Below are positions 7,702 through 15,558 of a stretch of 18,497 bases of DNA, one piece after another. The DNA comes from JBOGCH01 sp051656645. GTDB lineage: Bacteria; Bacteroidota; Bacteroidia; Bacteroidales; Marinifilaceae. The notes beneath the pieces are model-generated. The model saw only the letters and a list, made by a program, of their open reading frames with translations. It was not told the origin of the DNA and searched no databases. The number at the start of each line of letters is the position of its first letter. The stretch's first letter is position 1. The translations under genes were made by a program, and so were the position numbers. The stretch is taken from NCBI GenBank assembly GCA_051656645.1, contig JBOGCH010000004.1, positions 1-18,497 of the forward strand, written 5' to 3'.

Positions 7702-7783
7702 TTTGTTTCTTTATTTAAAGATTATGTTTGTCGAACGCAGTATTACGGCGGAGTCTTTCGTCGTAAGAGACTGCGTACGTTTT
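7702..7783 (-). promoter_or_regulatory. structured 5' leader of rplS, candidate ribosomal-protein leader
   Basis: Between the predicted start of transcription (about 7783) and the rplS start is an 80-base leader. On the minus strand ACGCAGT pairs with ACTGCGT (7770-7776 with 7735-7741), enclosing a second stem TTACG/CGTAA (7762-7766 with 7743-7747) and a 14-base loop. L19 leaders that bind their own product are known in other bacteria, including a Flavobacteria type. Assignment to such a family is inference. Confidence 0.5.
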
Positions 7784-7789
7784 CGCGTG

Positions 7790-7820
7790 CAAAGATAGTG
7801 GTTTTATTGCAAAAAGCAAC
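7790..7820 (-). promoter_or_regulatory. promoter of rplS
   Basis: On the minus strand TATCTTTG (7797-7790) is an exact -7 box and GTTG (7820-7817), 19 bases upstream, is a near match to the -33 TTTG. Confidence 0.65.
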
Positions 7821-7832
7821 ACTACTGCACTG

Positions 7833-9527
7833 TTATTCTGTTACTTTTAGCTTGTCGCCTGTTGCTTCAATAATTTGACGAGTATGCCATTCCGGTAGTT
7901 TTGTATTTCCTACTTTAGGGAATTTTTGTCCCGGTACTTTAGTACGGATGTTTCCGTCCATGTAGCGTGCAAATAAGTCGCCGTAGAACTGACGCCATGT
8001 ATTGGTTAGTTGATCGCCCGTATTACATGAAAAATCAGTAAGATAGTTAATTGCTAATTGTGGATCCTGAGCATAAAGTTTTTGCGCTCCTGCATCGGTC
8101 ATTCCTACGTATTGTACATACTGGTTCTCTAATTGTTTTTGTTTTTCTCTGATATCAGGATGTATTACATTGTAGCGTCCGTATGCAAAGTTGGTTACTT
8201 GGTTAAATACCCAGAATGCAGCATCGTTTGTAAACTCCATTATTGAACCGTTACCAACCATGAATGATTTTGGTACTTTAGTCGACGATGAATACATTGG
8301 GAAGTATACAGTGCTTGCTGCATCGTCAACGCCAAACCATAAGATACCTCCAATAGCATCAGGATATTGACTACGGCATTGTGCCACAAATGAGAATCCG
8401 GTTTGTTGTGTTGCTGTGGCGCGTTCATGTACATATTGTTGTCCGTCTACTTCAAAGCGCATAGGTCTCCAACGGTAAGGGCACTCAAATGGACCGGCTC
8501 CTGGGTCTTTACTCATGTCTAGCTCTGTACCTTCAAGATGATCTCTCATAAAGTCCATAACTTCTGTTACGTCTACTTTCTTAGCAGGTTTAATCCACAG
8601 TGGCATGCGGTTGGTTGCATATCCTTTTTCGTCTCTTTTTACTTTACCTTTTGCATAGTCAAAGTATTGTCCCATGTCTGGATTAATAGCATTAAAGAAT
8701 GCCCATACACGAATTTCACATGCGCGTGCGGCTCCGAAATCAACAGGTGCATAGCTGTCTGAGAAACTGAAATCGCTGTTTTTAGCGTCTTGTGGATAGT
8801 AGCCTTTTTCTTTTGCAAAGGATACTACATCTGTGCTATAAGCGGTTGTTACTTCCTTATTGTATATTTTCTGAATATCGTCTGATGTTACAACTGTTTT
8901 CCCTTTCATAGGAAAAGTAGTAATACGCGCTTGGTTAGCGTGTGCCGCTACATATCCGTCCGGTACCATGCGTGCCACCCATACTGCACCTTTTTCGCCC
9001 TCGCCTTTTCCAATCATTTCCATAATCCACACTTCGTTAGGATCGGAAATTGAGAACGACTCTCCAGAGCTTGCATAACCATATTTATTGACTAAATCGG
9101 TCATTACAACTATCGCTTCGCGTGCGTTTTTTGCACGTTGTAGAGTAATGTATATTAAGCTACCGTAATCCATAATAGCACCCTTTTGAGTTCCTAACTC
9201 TTCGCGGCCGCCATATGTAGTTTCTGCAATAGCAAGCTGATGTTCGTTCATGTTACCAACAACATTATATGTTTCTGCAACTTGAGGAATTTGTCCAAGG
9301 TATTTACCGGTATCCCATTCGTAAACATCTAACATCGCTCCATCAGGCCATTTTTGTGCAGGCCAGTGATACAGTTCTCCGTAAAGTGTATGCGAATCGG
9401 CAGCATAAGTTATCATTGTCGATCCGTCTGTGGTTGTCCCCTTGGTAAATAGAAAGTTAGTACAGGCAAAGGTAGCGTGTGTAGCTAACAATGCTAGTGA
9501 TAGTAGGGTAGATTTAAGTTTATTCAT
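7833..9527 (-). CDS. secreted C69-family dipeptidase (PepD-like Ntn hydrolase)
   Basis: C69 peptidases cut dipeptides and belong to the N-terminal nucleophile hydrolases. The 564-aa product starts with a signal peptide (residues 1-21) followed directly by CTNFLFTKGTTTDGS, so cleavage would leave Cys22 as the N-terminal catalytic nucleophile. The T-DGSTMITYAADSH segment matches the family's DGS-M-ARN-D motif. Mature length (about 540 aa) fits exported Bacteroidetes members, which act in the periplasm or outside the cell on peptides. The Cys could be mistaken for a lipobox, but TFAC lacks the Leu/Gly pattern and the following motif favours the peptidase reading. It is last in a three-gene minus-strand operon (phosphorylase, DUF4293, peptidase), 35 bases after DUF4293. 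Confidence 0.92.
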   Translation of the reverse strand: MNKLKSTLLSLALLATHATFACTNFLFTKGTTTDGSTMITYAADSHTLYGELYHWPAQKWPDGAMLDVYEWDTGKYLGQIPQVAETYNVVGNMNEHQLAIAETTYGGREELGTQKGAIMDYGSLIYITLQRAKNAREAIVVMTDLVNKYGYASSGESFSISDPNEVWIMEMIGKGEGEKGAVWVARMVPDGYVAAHANQARITTFPMKGKTVVTSDDIQKIYNKEVTTAYSTDVVSFAKEKGYYPQDAKNSDFSFSDSYAPVDFGAARACEIRVWAFFNAINPDMGQYFDYAKGKVKRDEKGYATNRMPLWIKPAKKVDVTEVMDFMRDHLEGTELDMSKDPGAGPFECPYRWRPMRFEVDGQQYVHERATATQQTGFSFVAQCRSQYPDAIGGILWFGVDDAASTVYFPMYSSSTKVPKSFMVGNGSIMEFTNDAAFWVFNQVTNFAYGRYNVIHPDIREKQKQLENQYVQYVGMTDAGAQKLYAQDPQLAINYLTDFSCNTGDQLTNTWRQFYGDLFARYMDGNIRTKVPGQKFPKVGNTKLPEWHTRQIIEATGDKLKVTE

Positions 9528-9562
9528 TCTGTCTGATTTTAATATTTAGCTGTTATGGTTTA

Positions 9563-10021
9563 TTAGCGAATACGATCGTATGATTTTATAAGCGCTATAT
9601 CTTTACCAATGCGTCGCACGGAAAGCATGCAAAGAATTACATTGACAATTGGGAATATTAATGGCACTTTATACAGGATTTCCGACTGTGCGCTTAAATT
9701 ATTGCATTGTAACCACAATAAAAACAAGAGTCCTCCTTGTAATACAATTTCAACAATAGTTAAGCGGATCTGTGCGTATCTTTTTTTATACATAAAGATT
9801 ACTACAAATGGCAATACGCAAGCAATAATAGCTAGTATCATGGAATACAAGTTTCTAGTAATATATACTGTTTCCTCTCCATTTACCTGTAGCACCTTTT
9901 GTACATAAAAGGCATATACATTCCCATCCATTGCATAAAAGTCAGCCACCGGCCATGCAAACATTAATCCCGAAAGGATTGCCACTATCAACAAAAATAG
10001 GCTTTGAATTCTTTGAATCAT
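9563..10021 (-). CDS. DUF4293 family four-helix membrane protein
   Basis: This 152-aa protein has four predicted membrane helices, at about 8-26, 58-78, 86-105 and 117-135, with positive residues (MYKKRYAQIR) between helices 2 and 3. The start MIQRIQSLFLLIVAILSG and the four-helix layout are characteristic of DUF4293, a family found in Bacteroidetes with no known function. It lies 20 bases after the nucleoside phosphorylase gene and 35 bases before the C69 peptidase gene, so it is probably translated from the same message. Confidence 0.85.
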   Translation of the reverse strand: MIQRIQSLFLLIVAILSGLMFAWPVADFYAMDGNVYAFYVQKVLQVNGEETVYITRNLYSMILAIIACVLPFVVIFMYKKRYAQIRLTIVEIVLQGGLLFLLWLQCNNLSAQSEILYKVPLIFPIVNVILCMLSVRRIGKDIALIKSYDRIR

Positions 10022-10041
10022 TTGTTTATTTATTTAATATA

Positions 10042-10926
10042 TTATTTCTCAGTTAAACATCTTAATACATACTTCACCAACTCCTCCATTGCTTCGTGAT
10101 AGCCACTCAGAGCGTCGCCTGTAGCTCTGTTGGCAATAATTAAACATATGGTGGTTGCATTGTGACCTAGCAAATTACTCAATCCGGTAATTGTGGCACT
10201 CTCCATTTCGTAATTCGTAATCTTGTATCCTTGGTATGTAAAACTAGCAAGGCGTTCATTAATCCCTTGCATAGCTATTGGTAAACGTAATTCTCTTCCT
10301 TGGGGTCCGTAAAAACCTACAGCAGTCAATGTAACGCCTTTTACGCACTTATCGTTACTGCACAGTTTCTCTACCAATTGGGGAGCAGCACTTACCACAT
10401 AGGGTCTGGCTACGCCATCTACCCATTGACAATGCTCAATTAGCAGATCCTCAAATACACGATCGCATACCTTGTTGGCACCTTCGTAAAACCTAATTAC
10501 ACCATCACAACCAACATGTTTCTCAGAGACAACGTAGCTGCCCACTTTAATCTCCGGCTGTATAGCACCACTAGTACCAATACGTACAATATTAAGGCTA
10601 CGTAGTTTGTCTTTTACCATGCGGGTTTTTAAATCAATATTGGCAAGTGCATCAAGTTCATTAAGTACAATATCAATATTGTCTGGCCCAATACCGGTAG
10701 AGATTACTGTTAACCGTTGGCCTTTGCAACTTCCGGTTAATGCAACAAACTCTCTATTCTTTTTCGTTACTTCAATATGTTCAAAATGTTTTCCAATCAT
10801 TTCTACTCGTGCCGGATCGCCAACAAGGATTACATTATCTGCCAACTCCTCTGGAAGTAGGTGTAGATGAAAAATACTTCCATCACCGTTTATTATCAAT
10901 TCAGAAGCTGCTATCTGTTTATTCAT
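10042..10926 (-). CDS. nucleoside phosphorylase (uridine phosphorylase-like)
   Basis: This family cleaves nucleosides with phosphate into a free base and (deoxy)ribose 1-phosphate in nucleoside salvage. The 294-aa product has the PNP_UDP_1 fold marks: VGDPAR (35-40), phosphate/ribose-binding STGIGPDN (76-83), RIGTSGAIQPEIKVG (115-129) and EMESATITGL (240-249), which matches the E-ME ribose-binding motif. The segment NYEMESAT together with GPQGRE (208-212) points to uridine phosphorylase rather than purine phosphorylase, but base preference is not certain. The rny terminator lies upstream, so it should have its own promoter; the best candidate is TATCTTTA on the minus strand (10952-10945), one base off consensus and without a clear -33 box. 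Confidence 0.88.
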   Translation of the reverse strand: MNKQIAASELIINGDGSIFHLHLLPEELADNVILVGDPARVEMIGKHFEHIEVTKKNREFVALTGSCKGQRLTVISTGIGPDNIDIVLNELDALANIDLKTRMVKDKLRSLNIVRIGTSGAIQPEIKVGSYVVSEKHVGCDGVIRFYEGANKVCDRVFEDLLIEHCQWVDGVARPYVVSAAPQLVEKLCSNDKCVKGVTLTAVGFYGPQGRELRLPIAMQGINERLASFTYQGYKITNYEMESATITGLSNLLGHNATTICLIIANRATGDALSGYHEAMEELVKYVLRCLTEK

Positions 10927-10985
10927 AGCTTTACTGTTTTATTTTAAAGATATTGCATCAAAAATAACTATGTTTGGCATTATAA

Positions 10986-11018
10986 ACAAAAAAGCTCCCC
11001 ATAAAATGAGGAGCTTTC
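10986..11018 (-). terminator. intrinsic terminator of rny
   Basis: On the minus strand AAGCTCCTCA and TGGGGAGCTT pair around a TTTTA loop (one G-U pair) and run into TTTTTTG. It lies about 35 bases past the rny stop. Confidence 0.88.
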
Positions 11019-11052
11019 TATTTAAAAGATATGTTATTTCAAATAAGATAAA

Positions 11053-12594
11053 TTATTTCGCATAATTAATGGCGCGTGTCTCACGAATCACAGTTACTTT
11101 TACTTGTCCTGGATAAGTCATTTCATCCTGGATTTTCTTAGCAATATCGAAAGAAATTTTCTCAGCTTCAGTATCAGTTATCTTTTCACTTCCAACAATT
11201 ACGCGTAGCTCGCGTCCTGCTTGGATAGCGTAAGTTTTAACTACACCGTTATAAGAAAGTGCCATTTCTTCCATCTCTTTCAAGCGTTTGATGTATGACT
11301 CTACAACTTCACGGCGAGCACCTGGACGAGCTCCTGAAATTGCATCACAAGCCTGTACTATTGGAGCAAGTAATGTTGTCATCTCAACTTCTTCGTGGTG
11401 TGAACCGATGGCATTGCAAATATCCGGTTTTTCCTTATATTTTTCAGCCAACTGCATACCAAGAATTGCGTGTGGTAATTCCGGTTCATCATCCGGTACC
11501 TTACCTATATCATGAAGCAATCCGGCACGTTTTGCTTTCTTAACGTTCAATCCTAATTCTGCAGCCATGATTGCACAAAGATTTGCAGTTTCACGAGCAT
11601 GCTGTAATAGGTTCTGACCGTAAGATGAACGATATTTCATTTTACCTATTAAACGAATCAACTCAGGGTGCATTCCATGAATACCTAAATCGATAGTTGT
11701 GCGTTTTCCGGTTTCAATAATCTCCTCTTCAATCTGTTTCTTCACTTTATTAACCACCTCTTCGATACGTGCAGGGTGAATACGCCCATCCGTTACTAGT
11801 TGATGAAGTGCTAAACGAGCTATTTCACGTCTAACAGGATCAAATCCCGATAATACAATAGCCTCTGGAGTATCGTCAACAATAATCTCAACACCTGTTG
11901 CAGCTTCTAATGCTCTGATATTTCTACCTTCTCTACCGATAATACGACCTTTAATCTCGTCCGATTCAATATGGAAAATAGAAACCGCATTTTCAGTAGC
12001 TGTTTCCGTTGCTACGCGCTGTATGGTTTTTATCACCACCTTTTTAGCTTCCATATTAGCTGTCATGCGCGCCTCTTCCATAATTTCATTTACATAAGCT
12101 ATGGCATCGCTTTCAGCCTCTTCTTTCATTGAGTTGATAAGTTGGTTCTTAGCCTGCTCACCGCTCATTCCAGAGATGGATTCTAATTGTTCAATTTGTT
12201 GTTTTTTTATCTTTTCAACCTCTTGTAACTTCTTGTCATACATGTCTTTTTGTGAAGCTACTGCCGATTGTTGACCTTGCACCTCTTTCGCTTTACGTTG
12301 TAACTCTTCGTTTTTGCGATTTAAGTCCGACTCTTGTTGCTTTAATTTGTTCTCAGCAACAAGAATTTTGTTGTTTCTAGCCGAAGCTTGTTTATCATGC
12401 TCTGATTTTATTTGCAGAAATTTTTCTTTGGCTTGAAGGATTTTATCCTTCTTAATTACTTCGGCTTCAGCCTCCGCTTCTTTTATGATGTTCTGGGAAC
12501 GGTTCAACACACTTGCACGTGTAAAATACCATCCGCACACAACACCTAGAATTATAGCAATAGCAGTAGCTATAGATAGTATCAATATTGGCAT
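11053..12594 (-). CDS. rny: ribonuclease Y
   Basis: RNase Y is a membrane-anchored endoribonuclease that starts decay of many mRNAs. The 513-aa product has the complete family layout: one N-terminal membrane helix (about 3-22), a long charged coiled coil (about 33-150), a KH RNA-binding domain with GRIIGREGRN (216-225), and an HD catalytic domain with the metal-binding His-Asp at 361-362 in LLHDIGKV and the upstream QHARETA block (331-337). Length is typical (about 510-520 aa). It follows zapA and the 6S-like RNA on the same strand and has a terminator downstream. The 60 bases between the RNA 3' end and the start codon are AT-rich with no exact promoter box, so its transcription could depend on read-through. 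Confidence 0.97.
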   Translation of the reverse strand: MPILILSIATAIAIILGVVCGWYFTRASVLNRSQNIIKEAEAEAEVIKKDKILQAKEKFLQIKSEHDKQASARNNKILVAENKLKQQESDLNRKNEELQRKAKEVQGQQSAVASQKDMYDKKLQEVEKIKKQQIEQLESISGMSGEQAKNQLINSMKEEAESDAIAYVNEIMEEARMTANMEAKKVVIKTIQRVATETATENAVSIFHIESDEIKGRIIGREGRNIRALEAATGVEIIVDDTPEAIVLSGFDPVRREIARLALHQLVTDGRIHPARIEEVVNKVKKQIEEEIIETGKRTTIDLGIHGMHPELIRLIGKMKYRSSYGQNLLQHARETANLCAIMAAELGLNVKKAKRAGLLHDIGKVPDDEPELPHAILGMQLAEKYKEKPDICNAIGSHHEEVEMTTLLAPIVQACDAISGARPGARREVVESYIKRLKEMEEMALSYNGVVKTYAIQAGRELRVIVGSEKITDTEAEKISFDIAKKIQDEMTYPGQVKVTVIRETRAINYAK

Positions 12595-12654
12595 TGTTAT
12601 TAATTTAATTATTATACTTATGTTATATTTATTTTAATTGTTCACGTTTGGACA

Positions 12655-12840
12655 TAAAAAATCCCGCACTGTTCCAATTCCAAAAAACCCCTTAATGACA
12701 TGGGTAGAGCTGCCATTCGATTCAGACTTCCACTGTCCCAATGGGAACCCTTGCGGGTTGAGGCCTGTCTTGTGCAAATAAAGCATCTGCTCTAATTGAA
12801 TATGTGTTGAGTTTTTCGATTGATTAAGAAACAATGCGGG
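12655..12840 (-). ncRNA. ssrS: probable 6S RNA
   Basis: The minus strand between zapA and rny folds as one long rod of about 186 bases. Its ends, CCCGCATTGTT (12840-12830) and AACAGTGCGGG (12672-12662), pair over 11 bp and are followed by a T-run (12661-12656). Further in, CTTAAT pairs with ATTAAG, TAGAGC with GCTCTA and CAGGC with GTCTG, and the tip has ACCC-GCAA-GGGT and CCC-ATT-GGG hairpins. A closing stem, a large central internal loop and an apical arm are the 6S plan, in which the RNA mimics an open promoter and binds sigma-70-type RNA polymerase. 6S RNA genes commonly neighbour zapA in Proteobacteria, which supports the call. The short open frame overlapping it is not a credible protein. 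It may correspond to the RNA motif catalogued as Bacteroidales-1; I cannot check that here. Confidence 0.72.
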
Positions 12841-12899
12841 AAAGTATCTTATTTCTTTTTCAAAGAACGCTGTCTATCTTAATGTAATTATTATCTATC

Positions 12900-13175
12900 C
12901 TATGAGATAACTTCATCCAATTCCTGTAAGAGTACATTCAATTCATCATCCAGAATAGTTTGTTTTATAAGCTTTAGTTTGTATTCTAAACAAACGCCGG
13001 CCAAATAAAAGTTATTCTCTCCTTCCACAACCCCAACTCGGGATTTATACTCCAATACACGTTGATTAATTTCCTTTGCCGCGCGACGATAATGCTCCTC
13101 TTCCTCCTCCGTTCTCACGGTGATGTTCATCGGCACTCCGGCAATGTTTATATTAATATTACGTTTTTCGTTCAT
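12900..13175 (-). CDS. zapA: cell division protein ZapA
   Basis: ZapA binds FtsZ and bundles its filaments at the division ring. The 91-aa product starts with the family's strand-turn-strand ININIAGVPMNITVRTEEEEEHYRRAAKEIN (about 5-37), followed by a helical C-terminal half that forms the dimer/tetramer coiled coil. Length is typical (90-110 aa). Its ATG overlaps the stop of the upstream coiled-coil gene (ATGA, bases 13175-13172), which indicates translational coupling and a shared mRNA. The 6S-like RNA begins about 60 bases downstream. Confidence 0.92.
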   Translation of the reverse strand: MNEKRNININIAGVPMNITVRTEEEEEHYRRAAKEINQRVLEYKSRVGVVEGENNFYLAGVCLEYKLKLIKQTILDDELNVLLQELDEVIS

Positions 13176-13468
13176 ATTTCGTTACTCAATAGAGCGATAC
13201 ATTTATCAATTTCCCGCACTAATTGACTTATTCGGCGTTTGGCAACATCGCTACTCTCGGTTCCCCTCAATGCTCCGGCCGTACGCACTGCTTTCAACTC
13301 TTGTTGTAAGCTTTCCTTTTCAGTCTGTAAAAGTTCAACTTTGCCTTCAAGGTCATTTATCTGTTCCTGCAGATGATGATTGGTAGCAAGAGCTGTCCTA
13401 TATAGTGTTATCAACTGCTCAACTTTCGTTTTAAGTGTCTTTCCGACGCTCTCATTACTACTTGCCAT
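13172..13468 (-). CDS. small coiled-coil protein, ZauP/ZapB-like ZapA partner
   Basis: This 98-aa, highly charged soluble protein has heptad-like repeats from about residue 12 to 65 (IND-LEGKVELLQTEKESLQQEL), a short basic linker near 66-80 and a second amphipathic helix (RRISQLVREIDKCIALL) near 80-96. It is encoded just upstream of zapA and overlaps it by four bases. In Caulobacter, the coiled-coil protein ZauP, encoded next to zapA, partners with ZapA to focus the Z-ring. By position, size and coiled-coil content this is likely the equivalent here; sequence homology is not something I can show. It has its own promoter at 13495-13526, which overlaps the divergent M23 gene promoter. Confidence 0.8.
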   Translation of the reverse strand: MASSNESVGKTLKTKVEQLITLYRTALATNHHLQEQINDLEGKVELLQTEKESLQQELKAVRTAGALRGTESSDVAKRRISQLVREIDKCIALLSNEI

Positions 13469-13494
13469 ATAGTTGTTTTTGTTACATTACAATA

Positions 13495-13526
13495 CAAAGA
13501 TATGTTTTATTCTTTAATATATCAAT
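13495..13526 (-). promoter_or_regulatory. promoter of the coiled-coil/zapA operon
   Basis: On the minus strand TATCTTTG (13502-13495) is an exact -7 box, and ATTG (13526-13523), 20 bases upstream, is a near match to the -33 box. Confidence 0.65.
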
Positions 13527-13543
13527 AGTGTTAGATATATTTG
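13513..13543 (+). promoter_or_regulatory. promoter of the M23 peptidase gene
   Basis: TATATTTG (13536-13543) is an exact -7 box and TTTA (13513-13516), exactly 19 bases upstream, is a near match to the -33 TTTG. Transcription would start near 13550, about 34 bases before the start codon. Confidence 0.65.
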
Positions 13544-13583
13544 CCATGCAATTATACAAAGAATTTCTGATTATTTTTTCACT

Positions 13584-15203
13584 ATGATTAACTATTTATT
13601 AACTATTATAGCATTTAATATCCTGTTTACTACTCATTTATTTGCACAGCAGAATGATGTAATACAACCTGTAAACGGCGAAATTTCTCTAAGTGGGAAT
13701 TTTGGAGAACTGCGCGCTACACACCTGCATGCCGGCATTGATTTCAGAACAGGCGGAAAAGAAGGACTGCCTGTTAAGTGTGTTAAGGATGGAATGTTGG
13801 CAAGAGTTGCGGTTTCGCCCACCGGTTACGGAAATGCTCTTTACATTGAACATCCCGATGGGACAACTTCTGTTTATGCGCATCTTCAGCGTTTTAATGA
13901 ACAGTTGGCTCAAAGAACGCGCTCCGCTCAGTACAGACGTTCCTCATTTGCAATTGATTTAAATGTTAAGGATCAGCGTATATATTTTAAACAAGGTGAT
14001 ATTATAGGATACTCCGGGAACTCCGGATCTTCGGGTGGTCCCCATTTACACTTCGAAATGAGGGAAACGGGTAGTCAACATCCTAAAAACCCATTACTTT
14101 ATTACAACATAGTAGATACAATCCCGCCGCAAATTAAGCACATTGTACTTTTCGGTATTGACTCATTGGGAGTGGAACAACCAACACATAACGTAAAGAC
14201 GCCATTTGCAGATACTTGTTTTACGCCCTACACACAGGTGGGATTAGCAATCCATGCAGAGGATCGAATGAATAACTCTGCCAATAAATTGGGCGTCTAT
14301 AAAATGTCACTTTGGGCAAACAATAAGGAAGTTTACTGCTTTACATTGAATAAAAGTTCCTTTGCTCAGGGCAAATATATTAACGATGTAAAGTATTATA
14401 GCGACTATCGTAACGGTCGTACAACGTATAGATGTTTTGGAACAAAACAAAACAGTGTACTCGGTCTTAATAATAGGGATAATGGCGTAATTACTCTATC
14501 AAAGGATAGTGCTGTAATAATAAAATGTATTGCTACGGATATAAACGGTAACACGTCACAAGTACAATTTGTTATTTGTCAGCGTGGTAATATAGAACCT
14601 ATTGAACAGGAAGTGCTGAAATACGGTAAAAAACATATACTGCAATCGGATTCTGTCGAATTACACTTACCCGAAAATGCACTTTTTTCGTCCACAGCAA
14701 ACTGTTTCTCCGTAAAAACGGACTCTGCAACGGCCCAACTTTACATTTCAGCGGCAACGCAACCTGTACCTCTGTTTGAGAAAGGACAATTAATTATTAA
14801 AGGTAATTATCCTCGCACAGCGGTAATATGTGAGAAAAATAGCGCAGGACGTCTCAGCGCTTTATCCACACAAAACAAAAACAAACAACTAAAAGCAACT
14901 ATAGGTTCACTATCAAACTATACTGTGGCATTCGATACCATTGCCCCAACCATAAACTATTTGGGCGCTACCGGACAAAGGTTAAACTTTAAAATTCAGG
15001 ACAATCTTTCGGGAATTGATAGCTATAAAGGAGAAGTGAATGGTAAATGGACGCTATTTGTGTACGACGCAAAAAATAAATTACTATATTGCAATATGAA
15101 CGAGCCGGCTTTTACTCCCAATGCTCAAAATAAAATTGTAATAACGGTAACGGACAAAGTTGGTAACAAAGCAAAAAAAGAAATACAATATGGAATCAAA
15201 TAA
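13584..15203 (+). CDS. secreted M23 (LytM-type) metallopeptidase
   Basis: M23 peptidases cut peptidoglycan cross-links or, when degenerate, activate other cell-wall hydrolases. The 539-aa product has a signal peptide (about 1-21, ending LFAQQ), then an M23 domain directly after it: zinc ligands His49 and Asp53 in HLHAGIDF, catalytic YAH with His100, GYSGNSGSSGGPHLHFE with His154 and His156. All key residues are present, so it should be active. About 370 residues without a recognised domain follow, strand-rich and possibly binding or regulatory. The end RVTDKVGNKA-like pattern suggests an Ig-like last segment. It overlaps the next gene by 14 bases, so the two are translationally coupled. Confidence 0.92.
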   Translation: MINYLLTIIAFNILFTTHLFAQQNDVIQPVNGEISLSGNFGELRATHLHAGIDFRTGGKEGLPVKCVKDGMLARVAVSPTGYGNALYIEHPDGTTSVYAHLQRFNEQLAQRTRSAQYRRSSFAIDLNVKDQRIYFKQGDIIGYSGNSGSSGGPHLHFEMRETGSQHPKNPLLYYNIVDTIPPQIKHIVLFGIDSLGVEQPTHNVKTPFADTCFTPYTQVGLAIHAEDRMNNSANKLGVYKMSLWANNKEVYCFTLNKSSFAQGKYINDVKYYSDYRNGRTTYRCFGTKQNSVLGLNNRDNGVITLSKDSAVIIKCIATDINGNTSQVQFVICQRGNIEPIEQEVLKYGKKHILQSDSVELHLPENALFSSTANCFSVKTDSATAQLYISAATQPVPLFEKGQLIIKGNYPRTAVICEKNSAGRLSALSTQNKNKQLKATIGSLSNYTVAFDTIAPTINYLGATGQRLNFKIQDNLSGIDSYKGEVNGKWTLFVYDAKNKLLYCNMNEPAFTPNAQNKIVITVTDKVGNKAKKEIQYGIK

Positions 15204-15459
15204 GACCGAATTATCTCCGGATGGTGTACAACTTAAAAATGACATGTTAAATCATCCCGATCGTGTTGTAAATAGCTACACGGACGTCGTTTATACCGAA
15301 GTAGGTGAGGAGTTCTACCGAATAGGCAATACAATTCTAGCTCTTAACTGCTTCAATAAAGCGGTGGCTATAAACGCCTCAAACCAAAAAGCCAAAGCCT
15401 ACGCTGATATGATACGCGAGGTGTTGGATTTTTATCATAAGGATTTGTTAAACCCTTAA
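15190..15459 (+). CDS. small TPR-like protein
   Basis: This 89-aa soluble protein has no signal peptide. Residues about 42-72 (EEFYRIGNTILALNCFNKAVAINASNQKAKAYADMI) have the helix-turn-helix pattern of a tetratricopeptide repeat (G-...-A...F-KA...-N...A). It is one repeat plus a capping helix, so it likely binds a partner protein. I chose the ATG at 15190 rather than an upstream one at 15160, which would lie inside the M23 gene and add residues that only mirror it. The ATG overlaps the M23 stop by 14 bases, which implies coupled translation and perhaps a shared process, but no function can be named. Confidence 0.7.
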   Translation: MESNKTELSPDGVQLKNDMLNHPDRVVNSYTDVVYTEVGEEFYRIGNTILALNCFNKAVAINASNQKAKAYADMIREVLDFYHKDLLNP

Positions 15460-15496
15460 CGTTTATTACATAACATCGCATATCGTCTAACGTATT

Positions 15497-15539
15497 GAAT
15501 ACAACCTTTCTGAAAAAAAGAGAAGGTTGTATTTTTTTA
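15497..15539 (+). terminator. intrinsic terminator of the M23/TPR operon
   Basis: AATACAACCTT (15498-15508) pairs with AAGGTTGTATT (15523-15533) around a 14-base A-rich loop and runs into a T-tract. Only about 20 bases separate it from the next start codon, so it could also attenuate transcription of the lipoprotein gene. Confidence 0.85.
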
Positions 15540-15558
15540 TAATAAAAACTAGTACAAT

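Noticed and set aside
7798..7832. Terminator after the C69 peptidase gene
   Set aside because: Only short weak hairpins (for example TTGC-TTTTT-GCAA) are visible, and the region is taken up by the rplS promoter.
9462..9527. Lipobox at the C69 peptidase Cys22
   Set aside because: The TFAC context lacks a proper lipobox, and the following CTNFLF-DGS motif identifies the Cys as the catalytic N-terminal nucleophile.
12634..12834. 66-codon open frame on the minus strand between rny and zapA
   Set aside because: It lies inside the 6S-like RNA fold, spans its hairpins and terminator, and has a protein composition unlike any family. The RNA explanation is better.
15160..15189. Upstream ATG for the TPR-like gene at 15160
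   Set aside because: It adds ten residues rich in lysine read from the M23 coding sequence in another frame. The ATG at 15190 gives a normal small overlap.
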